From Botryosphaeria dothidea (taxonomy: Eukaryota > Ascomycota > Dothideomycetes > Botryosphaeriales > Botryosphaeriaceae): DNA of 64,000 bases. Shown here one piece after another: positions 37,591-49,193 of the stretch. Where the stretch lies: the NCBI GenBank assembly GCA_011503125.2, contig WWBZ02000033.1, forward strand, positions 2,852,001 to 2,916,000, given 5' to 3'. The number at the start of each line of letters is the position of its first letter. Positions within the stretch are counted from its first letter, which is position 1. The notes beneath the pieces were generated by a model. It saw nothing but the letters and a program-made list of their open reading frames with translations. It was not told the DNA's origin and made no database searches. A program made the position numbers and the translations under genes.

Positions 37591-38969
37591 ATGTTGCCGA
37601 CCCCGCCCGCATCGCCAACGCTCAGTGGAGGATACGCGCCGCCCCAGCAACGATTGGGACAGGTTCTCGCAGGCCGTTTGCAATTCATTGGAATCCTTGG
37701 TGAGGGTGCCTATGGAACCGTCTACAAGGCCGTGGATATCCACTCCGGAGTCCAATATGCTGTCAAGGCCCTGAACAAACTTAACCTCGAGCCCCGCCAG
37801 AGGAAGTTCCAGCAGCGTGAGATCCAGCTCCATCACTTGGCCAGTTCGCACCCGAATGTAGTGTCGCTGGTCAAGATCATGGACTCACCTGAATGCACAT
37901 ACGTAGTTTTGGAGTACTGCCCCGATGGCGATCTGTTCTCCAACATCACTGAGCGCGGAAGGTATGCCCGCGATGACGAACTTGCCAGACGTGCATTCCT
38001 CCAGATCTTGGACGCCGTTGGATACTGCCACTCCTTGGGCATCTACCACCGGGACCTGAAGCCTGAGAACATTTTGGTCACTGACAACGGCAACACCGTC
38101 AAGCTTGCCGACTTTGGCCTTGCCACTTCGGACCCTTACACTTCTGACTTTGGCTGTGGATCTACGTTCTACATGTCTCCAGGTAAGCATTCCTGGGAAC
38201 GATGATCCCTGCCAGCAGACGCTAACGTGTCACAGAATGCCAACAGCCCAATCCCAAGGCTTACGCATCCTACGAGTCGGCACCCAATGACGTATGGTCG
38301 TTGGGCGTCATCCTCGTCAACCTGACCTGTGGCCGCAACCCGTGGAAGAAGGCCTCCCTGGAGGATTCGACCTTCCGCGCTTTCATGAAGGACCCCAACT
38401 TCCTGAGGACCATTCTTCCCATCTCGTACGAGCTGGATGCCATTCTGAGGAGGATCTTCGATCCTAACCCGGCGACTAGAATCAAACTTCCCGAACTTAG
38501 GGATCTGATTCAGCGTTGCCCGCGGTTCACCAAGGCCCCCACTCCCATCTACGCTCCCGCCCCGATCTCCACTCCTCCGATCCAGCCTTATGACCAGTGC
38601 AACCCGGGATTCCAGCCTGGAATGATGCCTATGCCTCAACCCTACATGGCCAACTTTCTTCCTCAGGCACCCATCTCTCCTCCCCCTTACTCTCTCCAGT
38701 ACCCTGCTCCCTCGATCTCCTCAGGAAGCTCTGGATCGGACACTGGCTCGGTCTTCTCTCACGTCTCTTCCACCTCGTCGGCTTCTTCCAATTCTTCGAT
38801 TAGCCACGTCAACAGCATGCCTTGCCAGGGCAACGGCATTGCCCCACATCACTCATACGTTCCCAGCCCTGCCAATGCTTGGCTGAGCTCCTACTTCCAG
38901 CAGGCCGGTAATCTCGTGAAGCAGTTCTCCCAGCAGCTGTCATTCCAACGGCCGTTGTGCGCCCACTAA
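37591..38969 (+). CDS. Ran1/Pat1-like serine/threonine protein kinase
   Basis: Exons 37591-38182 and 38236-38969 (intron 53 nt, GTAAGC, branch GCTAAC, CAG, phase 1) give 441 residues. All kinase elements are visible: glycine loop ILGEGAYGTVYKA, VAIK-type lysine in QYAVKAL, catalytic loop YHRDLKPENILV, LADFGLA, and GCGSTFYMSPEC spanning the splice junction, followed by VWSLGVILVNLTCGRNPW. The domain covers ~25-310. The rest is Pro/Ser-rich, with a serine tract (SSSGSDTGSVF, SSTSSASSNSS). Pattern and layout fit the Ran1/Pat1, Ksp1, Sks1 and Vhs1 group. In fission yeast Ran1/Pat1 blocks meiosis and mating; the role here is inferred. The frame is open upstream to 37531 but only from TTG, so the ATG at 37591 is the start. 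Confidence 0.9.
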
Positions 38970-41900
38970 GCGGGAGCGTCCATCTGGAAGTTCCCCTACT
39001 ATGGAGATTTCTTCGATTATCTTTATGAGCCTTCTTCACGATGTGTTCTATACTTTTTTTTCCCACAAAAGTCACGACGAGATGAGATGTACTCTTTTCC
39101 AGTAAGGTGTTACGGGGTTGGCAAGGGCCTGGCGCAAAACAAATCACCGACGGCGTTTTCCCGAGGCCATATTTATTTACCTGGTCTCAAGCTCCTCCGA
39201 GGACAGATATAGACGGTTGCAGTCCCCGGTTTTTCTGTATTGCTTTTTAATTGCTTCCGGACACTTGATCCTTGAGGCCAGTCGCTTCTTCATTAGAATG
39301 GCGAGCGGATATCTGCTTTTTTTTTCTCTTCTCTACAAAGACCGAGTCCGGGGAGGATGTACCTGATCAGCTCAGAAGGGACCCGGAGCGAAAGATGAAG
39401 CATTTCATGGAGTTTTACCCCCCGTTGAGCACCTGGAGTGTTGCTGGAAATTTAGTTTGCTCCATTCACATTCATTTTGATACCAGAGCGCAAAAGCTCA
39501 TTTGTAAGATAGCAAGATTTGACCACGGTAGAGTGGAATGGACGTCTTAGCGAGAGACGCAGCTATGGACCAAGGAAAAAAAATGGTACAATAGAAGCAA
39601 AAGCCTGCGCAGGCATGATAGCGGCCGGTGTCTCGTCACCAGTGTGATTCAATTCGAATGTGACGAATGAGGTTCGCTGATCGACGGCGTAGAAAGAGTA
39701 CGTTGCACCTTCAGGCGTGGCACAGGCCACCGGTCAATCTTCAGTACGTTCGCATGGCTAAGGGAAAAAAAAGCTACCGACAGGATGGACGTCATAATCT
39801 CGCTTGCCCCCTTTCTGATTGACGAAATTAGCAGGCTGAGCAATCATAACAGAGGGTAATTTGGCGGGCGGGCGGCAAGGCAAGCGGCATGGACTAGAGG
39901 CCCTGGAACTGCAGCCTCCGGGGCTGGCGACCGGGGGTGGGCGGCGATCCAGGATGCGGGATGAGAGTCTATTGCCTCGCACGCGGAGGGTGGGCAGCAA
40001 CAGCCAATGGGCATGGCGGACAGGCCTGGAGATTGAGTTTTGCAGCGTCATTGGCATCGGCAGGTGAGTGGCCGTTTCTGGGCACCGGTGATGGGCGGGA
40101 TTTGGAGCTAAGGCAGATGGGCCGATTTCGAGGCGCAGACGGCACTCCTTCCAGAGGCAAGCTCCCGAGCCCAGCCCCCAGCAGTCCCAGCCTGTGCCAG
40201 CCGCCCAGCTAACTGCTGCCGCTGTTGCTGTTGCTGTGCCATGCCGTGCATGCATGCATACCTGCTTGCTTGCTTGCTTGCTTGCTTTGTCGATTCTGCT
40301 GCCCGGCGCAACGAGAGATCCAAGCTGGTCATCTGACCAGAGCTGACCGACCACCATCACCACCCACTCCTCCCGCCGCCACCGTCGGTCGCTGCCTTGG
40401 CCTCGTCAGTCAACCGGCCACTAGCGTCGAGTGAGCTCACGTTGTTTCGGCTGTGGGACCGTCGACCACCGCTCCACGGCCTCTCCGCCAGCGCGGCCCT
40501 GGGTCGCACGCATCATGATCTTCGTGATGGGCGCGCCGGGTCATCTTGGCCCCACTGTTCAGATGTCACCGCGGCCGCGTACCTGTCACTGGCCATGTCA
40601 GGCTGGATCAGGCTGAGGACGGCCTCGTTTGCACTTGCGCGCGCTCCAGGCAAGGCCGCCGTCCCCGCCGCGCAACGTGCGGCAGGCGGCAGGAGTGGTC
40701 GTGGTGGTGGGTGGCGAAGAAGGATGCCGTCCCTTGCCGTGTTTCTGCACCGCGTTTCAATCTGAACGTGTGGCCGTTTCGACACGCGGCTGATATCACG
40801 ACTGCCTTGGCTGCCTGCCAACTCGAGCCCGGTCATGCGGCTTTATGTACCGCGTCACCAGACCAACGGGGAGAGAAGCAAATATTCCAGACTCGCAACT
40901 CGTCAATCGCCCTCCTGTCAAACGTCAGACAGCGTCTATTGGTCCTTCTTGTCCAATTCCTCGCTCCCCACCTCCAAGTCGGCTAAGATGCACATGCGAA
41001 ACCACTCCACTCACAGCCTGACACAACTCAATCCTCCCTGCACCTGTTCTGCCTTGCACACCATCACAACAAACCGCTCTCCAGCCCCTTCCAGCCATCT
41101 TCCATGCGAGATGCCGCAACCGAAAGCCTCTCGACGGCCCGGCACTTGGGATTTGGGAGCGGAGTGGCATCGCCCCGTTTAGCAACATTGTCTCCGCGCC
41201 GCCCCGCGCGCGCCGCTCCTCCCGCTGAGCCTTACCCCATTTGCTGCTGTCGTCTACTTCTCTCTCGCCATGAGTCGGCCGAAGAAAGTTGATCCGGCCA
41301 GGCTACACGCAATGCACAGAGTCCGTGTGTCACGCCCGCCCTACCGGACTGCACTGTCACACACGACGAATCTCCAACGGTACACACACGGTCTTTCTTG
41401 ATCGAGGGTCGTGCCACGCTGCGCCCTTGCTCTCCTTTCCGCCAGCTTGTTCAGGGCTACACAGCCCGCGGAGCGGAACGCGCGCGCCTGTGTACAACTT
41501 CACTGCTATTGCTCCTCCCGCCTGCCTCATGTACTCCAGATCCGACCGGTTGCAGCCCCCGCCGCATGCACTCAGCTTGATGCGGTGCCGTCCCATGGGC
41601 GCCGAAGCTGCAGCCGTTGGAACCCGCGTGTGCCACCGTCAGCGAGAGGCTGGGGCCATGTTGTGCTCCAACAAGTTCCTCTATTCGAAGCAAGGCCCAG
41701 GTGAGCCGTCTCAGATGGAATTGCTACATGTCCGTGGCCATGCTCGCGTGCCGGTCCGCTCCGCCACTTGAGGCCTCTCTTCCGCGTCCGCCCCTTCGTT
41801 CTGTGCGAATCTGCGTGCTCCGGTCCATGTCATGCATGTATAGCCCATGTGGGATAGATCGCGATGGAGACGACACGCACCCAGCGTAGCCTTTCCAGCC

Positions 41901-43777
41901 GTGCTCGGACATGCCTCATTCGCAATGATGCAGAGGCCTCTACAGTTGATTTCCTTTCCAACACGGCCTCTCCGGTACGGGGATGGAGCATGCCGGATGT
42001 TGCATAGCATGCGGCTGTTCCTGCTGCTTCAGTCACTCGGAGGATGCGCTGTGTCTGGACCTCTGCTGCAGGGCGGTCGTGCACTTCTCCAGCTTGGTAG
42101 GCTCGGAGGAAAAGAAGCAGACCTGGACGCAGCAGCACTGCTGTGCATACACGTCAAACGTCAGATGCAGCCAACGTCGTCCAACAGCTTTCTTTGCTTC
42201 GTTCCTAGTGTCTCCGTCTTTGCATTTTCTTCTGCCTTGTTCTTGTCAGACTACTCGCCGCTCTCGTCCCATTGATTTTCTTCACGCCTACGCGCCCAGC
42301 CACCACCAGCAGAAGCAGAAATATGACACGTTCCTTTTTGCTCCCCAGTTGTACCGTTCATTGCCTTGTCTTTTTCGTAATCCGGCGCATTGATCTACTG
42401 GAGGGAACGCACGCGCGCGAGCTTCTCTGGCTCTCGTGTCGAACCACGATAACAACGTGGAGACGACGCACACGAGCAAAAAGCAACTTGGCAATGTTTT
42501 TCGCGCCACCGCATGCGCGCCCGGCAGTGACAGGAGAAACACCAACAGCTGCTACTGCAAAGCAAGGCGCTCAGCCCTCTCCACCATCGCAGACGGAACG
42601 CAGACTCGGCCAACAAGGACAAGACAAGCGCGCGTGCGTCCTCTCGGCTTCGTGTCATACAGAGACAACACTATCACTACATGGTCCTCATTTACCCGGA
42701 ACCTGCGGATGGAAGCTTTGAATCCGAAGTGACCAACAGCGTGAACTCCTACACTCAAGAATCCGGGCTCGTACTTGGCCGCCGACGCGGGCGCCTTTTC
42801 CTGGCCGGCCGACGAGGGAAAGATGACACGATTGTGGCGAACCAGTTTCGACTCTACGGGCGGGCAACATCGCGTGGTCACTGTCCGGAGCGAACAACAT
42901 GCTCGGTCACCCGTCAGCATATTCTCCGATATGCGACCCTCAGCTGTGACATACGTACAGTAAGAGGAGCATTGTGGAGACCGCCACGGCACCAAGCATA
43001 CGCCCCGAGTCGCAGCACGTTTTTTGCGCTTCGCCATCGTTCAACACCATCGATACGATCGCGATGATAATTAATGTCTCGGGCCTCTCTTATCAATGCT
43101 CGTGAGCGGAACATACCGGCCGTAGCTTTGTACTTGGCGCACGCGGCCTACCCATGTTTTCCTCACGCCATCACTAAGCCTAGCCGTTTGAGGTTCTGTT
43201 GGAACACTTTGATCGTCGACGTCGTGGACCTTTTGAGGGGTATTCGGAGGCGTTACGAGTCTCGTGTCTGCCACGCACCCATACGTGCGCTAGTTTATTG
43301 CTGCGCTCTGCTGCTACTTTTAGCGGGAAGTTGCGGTTAATCTCCGACCCACGAGGGGGGCACGCCACTATCACTGACGGTCGTCGTTAAGCGCATGAAG
43401 CTATTGTGGTCTCTGGAGCGCAAGTGGATTCTATTGATGCACGAGCTTTGGCGGCTGCGATGGCGAGACGTTTCCGCGTTTGGGTTGGTCTGCGTTGTAA
43501 GTCACCTCTTTTTTTTTGCCTCCTATCGTGATGTGATGGCTCGAGCGTGCCAATTCCCGAAAGAGCTTGGGTCTCTGTCCGGTGAATCCTTGGCCTCCTT
43601 CACCGGAAAATTTTGGCTCTACTGAGACTCCTTCTTTCTCCTTTTGCGTGTTCTTGCTGCAATGTTGCAGAGCGATTGCTCGCAAATTCGGCCCCGGTTT
43701 GCTTTGGACAAAGGGGGGTCGGTGCACGGCCTCAACTCCCCACCCGCCAAAAAAAAAAGAAAAACAAGAAAGCCAAA
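38970..43777. other. 4.8-kb gene-poor region downstream of the kinase
   Basis: Kinase 3' UTR, then GC-rich sequence with many overlapping open frames on all strands, none with a recognisable domain or sensible splice pattern. Contains a TGCA/TGCT repeat cluster (40247-40286). No gene is called. Confidence 0.5.
40247..40286 (+). repeat. TGCA and TGCT tetranucleotide repeats
   Basis: TGCA x3 (40247-40258) followed by TGCT x6 (40263-40286), non-coding. Confidence 0.95.
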
Positions 43778-43897
43778 ACGTACAACAGCCGGGATTCCCC
43801 AATGGTCACCCACTTGAGTACTAATCGGCCGGTTCGCAGCTTGAGTATCGGCTGAGCGGACGGGAAGCCCTATATTCTGCGACCTATGGTCGTACGT
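43778..43897 (-). rRNA. 5S ribosomal RNA
   Basis: Read on the minus strand this is a 120-nt 5S rRNA. The 5' end ACGTACGACCATAGG pairs with the 3' end CGGCTGTTGTACGT as helix I. The highly conserved loop and helix AGGGCTTCCCGTCCGCTCAG is present, and GTGGGTGACC and GAATCCCGGCTG mark helices IV/V and the 3' strand. The 3' end is followed by TTTTGGC and further T-rich runs, as expected for Pol III termination; the promoter is internal. A single dispersed copy not linked to rDNA is the usual Pezizomycotina arrangement. Confidence 0.93.
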
Positions 43898-44877
43898 GCT
43901 AATCAATGTTGAGGGAAATGTATATGAAGATAGGTGTTGGCACACCGAGACGATCTGGGACCACGACCGAGAACGAGTAACCCAACCTCATGGAAAGAGA
44001 AAGTCAAGGATCTTATTATATGCCGACGACTATGCATGGGGTGTTGGAGCAGTCGTCAAGATGTAAGCATCAAAATCGTTTCTGGATATCCACATGCGGA
44101 TGAATGCTTCAACTCCCCAAGTGCGCTCACAACCCACGACCTTTTGAATCTTTTTATGCAGCGAAATTAAAGACTTGCAGATCCAGGCAATTCCTCAGGG
44201 TAAGGTCTTCTGCGTTCTGCGTCACCGTACATGCAACTAACGAAATCACTCGTCCCCATCAAATTCGGTCATAGGTTATTTTTAAATGGTTGTCACGTTC
44301 TGATGTAGTTGCTATTTAAGCTTTCAGTCTCATAAAATACATCCAAAGTTTATAGTTAAATACTCGAAGAAAAGATTTTTTCATCCATTTTACCTTGTAA
44401 AATGTCTCCAGGCCCCGTTCATCCCAGGGAATTCTGTCCACACATCGTGCGGCTCCTGCAATTTTGTGGTTCCTATCTAAAAGATCTGCGTGCTAATGTT
44501 CATACATCTGGGGTATTAATATGATATTACCCATATATTTTCTCCTGGTGTCGTGCCTGAGCATAGTATTCTCATGGTTTTTATTAGCGATTTGCTCTAT
44601 GGCCGTGCAAGGAATCCGAGGCAAGTCTGAAAGAGAGCGTTCAACTTCAGAGGCGCGATTTAACCCATGGAGAATCAAAGTGGCTCTGAGGTCGCTAAGA
44701 AGCATTTTAACTCAAGTTTCACGACGGTAGTCGTTCTCATGGTAATCCAGGCACGCTCATATGAGCAATGTTGAATCTTCACAAAGGGGTGTGAAGCACA
44801 ATTATTAGGCTTCACTGTTGACTGGTATAGTCCCAACCAACAGATTTGGTTCCACGTCAGACTGGAGGTGGAGCAGT
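43898..44877. other. Intergenic region 5S rRNA/DUF6594-like gene
   Basis: 5S upstream flank and the 3' flank of the DUF6594-like gene. It becomes AT-rich at 44270-44400. No further gene seen. Confidence 0.5.
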
Positions 44878-46359
44878 TCAACCTCCGTTGGTTTCCTCTA
44901 ACTGTCGATTGAGGCGAGTTTGGCCGATCTTCAAAATGTGTGCTTGATTAGCCTAGTTGCCTGGTATTGAAGTATTAAGAAGCACTCACCTGGATCACAA
45001 CGAGCCAGATACCGATCCCTGTAAGCATTGCTAATCACGCAGCACCACATCAGCAGCTGCCCATGTGGAAATATGCACTCCGCACAAGTTTCCAGCTTTC
45101 TCCAAGCATCACCCAGCAAACGTGTATTCCTGGACCCATAGATCGATCCGGGGGCTTACCGGCAACAACGTCGCGCTTAGTGCCGCCCAAAGCTTTCACC
45201 ACCCAACTGAGCAAAGCGCTTGAAATCAAAGACCAGAATATGGCAATCCAAAAGAAGTATCGTTCGAATATTGGAGAGAACCTGGTGTTGGTCGCAATGA
45301 TGCCCACTCCGTAGAAAAGGATGAGAGCGGCAACGGAGAGGAGGAGGAAAATCTGCCACGCTCGAGCATATTTCCAGTGGAGCACGACTTCACCGTTTCC
45401 GGCATATTTTAGGGTCCCTTTTTGTCGCTCAGCTGTCGTCTTCGCACGTCGCGTCCACTTATGGAGGTAAGGGAGTCCGATCCCCATGAACTCCTAACAG
45501 CACAATCGTGAGCTTGTGGTTCCGTGAATGGCTTTACCAAGACCTTCTCACCTCTATCTGCTGTAGATGGTACTCCGAAATTACTTCCTCGTTTGGATTG
45601 TCAAGAGGGTCGACAATATTATTGGTACTCTGTCCCCATTTCTTGCTCAGCATCATCCAGTTGCCCTGCCTGCCCCCAAACCCATGATTCTTCGGCTGGA
45701 AGTGCACTACGCTTAGGCCGCGTGAGGCCGCATAGTCGGGATCCTCCATGCGGAGACGCTTCGCTTCGCTTTCGATCAATGCATCTGCCGGAGGAAAGAT
45801 TTTGTAAGTCACTCGCTAAGTAAGTTGCGTGGACAGTGTGTACTTACCCATGTCTCTCAAGAGCGATACGGCCCTCTCCACTTTCTCCTTGTCATGGTGA
45901 TGGGATTGTACGTCTTTCTCTAGCTCTAATAGCGCGGTGCTGATATGGTCGAAGCATTTCCGCCGCAGATCCAGGAGTCTGGGGATGAAAATTGGTTTGT
46001 CGGCGCCTTGGTCAATCCGCGATATTTCCTTTAATGCTTCGGCGTATTCGCTGTTGTAGCGACCAACGACGGGCACACTATTATGCGGTAATGAATATCC
46101 GGTGCTGCCTCCGGAATCCTCTGTGCATGTCAGTGTGAGACTATGGCGCTCCATCAATCCGTCACGTACGTATATCGCCTCTTTCAGGGTCGTTTAGGCT
46201 GACCGGAGTAAGCTGAATTTCCTCCTCGGAATGCCGGTGGTATCGAAAGAACCGGTTAGCCATCCTTCCATGTGTTAAAATGCGCTTATCTGTCCTAGCT
46301 GGAAGTGCTGAAACACGGTGTTGAAGAAGTTGCTGGTTGGAGTAGGCGGCCGCGCTCAT
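44878..46359 (-). CDS. DUF6594-like protein with C-terminal membrane helices
   Basis: Six exons on the minus strand: 46359-46170, 46120-45848, 45784-45552, 45493-45160, 45018-44990 and 44928-44878, joining in frame to 369 residues. Introns are 49, 63, 58, 141 and 61 nt; exon 5 is only 29 nt. The N-terminal ~190 residues are soluble, with charged helices (YAEALKEISRIDQGAD, LLELEKDVQ, ADALIESEAKRL). The C-terminus has two strong hydrophobic segments, FLLLSVAALILFYGVGII and YFFWIAIFWSLISSALLSWV, and a third short one made by the small exon (GIGIWLVVIQ). A soluble helical part plus C-terminal helices is what I recall of the fungal DUF6594 family of unknown function; the assignment is by layout, not a search. 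The intron 2 acceptor could alternatively be 27 nt earlier. Divergent from the P450 gene, ATGs 410 bp apart. Confidence 0.6.
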
Positions 46360-46769
46360 CCATATCCCACACTATCTTACTATCCAGAAATGCTTTTGTA
46401 ATGGCTAAGAACCCCGACTCCAACAGCGTTTCAGCCGCACTAGAAGAGGGGTTTCGCTATCATACGCCATAAAGGATTGAGGCTGACGCAAATGGAAAGT
46501 GATTTGCTGACATGCAGGCGCCAAGGACGCGCGCCGCACATCTGAGGGCAATTTGCAGGGTATACTATTCGTTCATTACACCGGCGCTTGCCCCCACATA
46601 TGCCGTGCGACCGCATATAATCACGTTCATCCATTGATATAGAGCCTCGAGCAGATTTCGGGGCGGTTTTCGCATACGCAGGTAGAACTTGCCACCGCAG
46701 TCTCCCAGCTGACGCATTACGTCCTTCGGAACTCTCTCGTCTTCGTCCTTTTCTTATTTTAGTTGAAGA
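46360..46769. promoter_or_regulatory. Shared 410-bp divergent promoter, DUF6594-like/P450
   Basis: The two start codons face away from each other across 410 bp, so both promoters must overlap here. Individual binding sites cannot be assigned by eye. Confidence 0.5.
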
Positions 46770-48717
46770 ATGTGGCTTCTTCAGTTTACTTCTCTCGTGG
46801 CGTTCTTGGTATGGCTGGTCATTAGACGCATTCAAGCGGCGCGCAAAGAAGCTGTAGGCCTTTACGTACTCATTCTCACACATTTGGTACTTACTTCCGA
46901 TTGCATAGGAGGAGGTGTCGTTCGGAGCTTTAAGAGGCTGCGCTGTCCCAAAGGTTCTTCCATCAGCCTGGCCACTAGGCTTGGATCTGATTTTTGATGC
47001 CTTCAAAGCTGCGAGACAAGGCCACATTCTACAATTCTTTGACAAACTGGTCAACCGTACAGGCAACACTTTCGAACAGCGACTCCTGGGCGTCTCGGGT
47101 GTCGACACAATCGATCCAGAGAACATCGAAGCAGTCCTGTCCACTAATTTCAGAGGTGAGATAAGGGTACCGCCTATCGGCTTCGTGCATGTCCAGCTGG
47201 CACAGATCGGGGACTGCCCTGCACCTCCTTTCCCATTCAGCAAAATGGCGCACCCCCATTCTCACCAAATTAGTCAACCATGCTGACGGTCGCGCAGAAT
47301 TCGGGCTCGGTGTCCGGCGCGCCACATTCTTCCCGCTCCTGGGCGACGGCATCTTCACGCAGGATGGGCCGTCGTGGAAGCACTCGCGGGATCTTCTGCG
47401 CCCGCAGTTCACCACCAACCGCGCGGCGAACTTCGGCCAGATCCAAGACGCGGTCGAGAAGCTCGTGAATCTCATCCCGGAAGGCAGGCCGGTCGACCTG
47501 CAGCCGCTCTTCTTCCGCTTCACCCTCGACACGACCACGTTCCTCCTCTTCGGCCGGTCCATTGGCTCGCTCGACCCCACGGCGGAGCCGCATCAGCTTA
47601 CGGCGTCGTCCAAGGAGTCGGACTTTACGGAGGCGTTCACGGTCGCACAGGACTACCTGGCCCAGCGCGGGCGGCTCGGGGACCTCTACTGGCTCATTGG
47701 CGGCCCAAGGTTCTGGCGCGCTTGCGGCACCGTCCACAAGTTTGTCGACTCGATGGTGCGGGAGCGCTTGCAGGACTCGAAGCATTCGGCCACCAATCCT
47801 GGGAAGTATGTGTTCATCGACGCGCTGCTGGAGCAGACGCGGGATGTTTTTACGCTGCGGTCCCAGCTCCTGAATCTCCTGCTTGCTGGCAGGGACACCA
47901 CTGCCTGCTGCCTCTCGTGGACGTTGTAAGTGCCGTCCCTCGTATATGTACAGGCGAGAACTCATCTTCGGTGCAGCCGTCTCCTGGCGCGTCACCCAGA
48001 CGTTCTCTCCAAGCTCCGCGCAGAGATACAGCGCGAGGTGGGCTCCGCGCCGCCACAGCACAATGACATCAAGCGGATGACCTACTTGAGCTATGTGATC
48101 AAAGAGGGTAAGTTACACAGACCATTCTCTCGCACACAAGCATGCTCATAGGTCTGGCACAACAGTGCTCCGCCTTTACCCATCCGTCCCCGTGAACTCG
48201 CGCACAGCGCTCTGCACAACGACACTCCCCAAAGGCGGCGGCGAAGACGGCTGCGCGCCCATCCTAATCAGGCGTAGCACAGCCGTAGGCTACTGCCCAT
48301 ACGTCATGCACCGCCGCAAAGACCTCTACGGCGCGGATGCTCGTCTGTTCCGACCTGAGCGGTGGGAGGACGGGCTGGAGCGGAAAGTCGGTTGGGGCTA
48401 CGTCCCGTTCAATGGAGGGCCAAGGGTGTGCCTCGGACGTAAGTGTCTCTGCTATCCATTTCTCCCCCATATGTTTTGATCCGAAGGCTAACTGGTCTGC
48501 CTTGTATTAAGAGGACTTTGCTTTTTTGGAGGCGTCATACGCAATAGTCCGCCTGCTTCAAAGCTTTCCCAAGATCGCTCCATGTGAGCCTGACGGCACA
48601 GATATCCCGCGGTCCAACTCGGTTAATGATGGTGAAGAGCTACCGGGGAGTGAAAGACAACTCCTTACACTTGTTCTTTCTTGTGCGGATGGGTGCTGGA
48701 TCAAGGCAAGCAGATGA
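46770..48717 (+). CDS. Cytochrome P450, CYP52-like (alkane/fatty-acid hydroxylase type)
   Basis: Haem monooxygenase with an N-terminal membrane anchor (LLQFTSLVAFLVWLVIRR). Exons 46770-46853, 46909-47155, 47298-47925, 47977-48107, 48166-48438 and 48512-48717 give 522 residues, the usual length. CYP52-type signatures: PLGLDLIFDAFKAAR, FGLGVRRATFFPLLGDGIF followed by TQDGPSWKHSRDLLRPQF, and FTLDTTTFLLFGRSIGSL. The I-helix motif is LLAGRDTTACCLSW, ExxR is in KEVLRLYPSVPVNSR, PERW is in RLFRPERWEDG, and the haem loop is FNGGPRVCLGQDFAF with ligand C452, built across the last intron. CYP52 enzymes omega-hydroxylate alkanes and fatty acids in the ER; the substrate here is not known. The first intron uses a weak donor (GTAGGC), and a GTACTC donor 15 nt later would also keep the frame. 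Intron 2 is 142 nt. Confidence 0.9.
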
Positions 48718-49193
48718 TTAAATGCTGGTGGATAAGAGGAACATTGGTGGAAAATCAGCTGTAAAGCAAAAGACGGAGAATAAAAAAAAATAACAATCGA
48801 GTCTGTTTTTTGCGTCAGTACCTGAAACACACCAGTCTTCGTGTGATACAACGCCAAAAGTTGGAAGGTTCCCGTCTGCAAAAACATTGCACATTAGACA
48901 ATTCCTCACTTCAAAGCACTCGCGGATATCACGCCCAAGACATAAGGGACAGCGGACTCATAGGATCACCAACAAATTAAAGCTGGCATGCTTTCCTCGC
49001 CTTCTCACACAGACATATTTATGCTTTGAGCGCACACGCATGATACACACAGAAAAACCAGATGATGGTTATAACACGCCGCCCAGAAAAAGACCAGGAA
49101 TCTAAGGTTTAAGGAAACCACACGCTGTTTGCTCGCTTCTGCCTGTATATTCCCGCACTACCTATCCCAAAAAAAGTGTGGAAAGGGGGGTAT
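48718..49193. other. Convergent intergenic region P450/LSC2
   Basis: Two 3' UTRs, T/A-rich, with no other signal. Confidence 0.5.
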
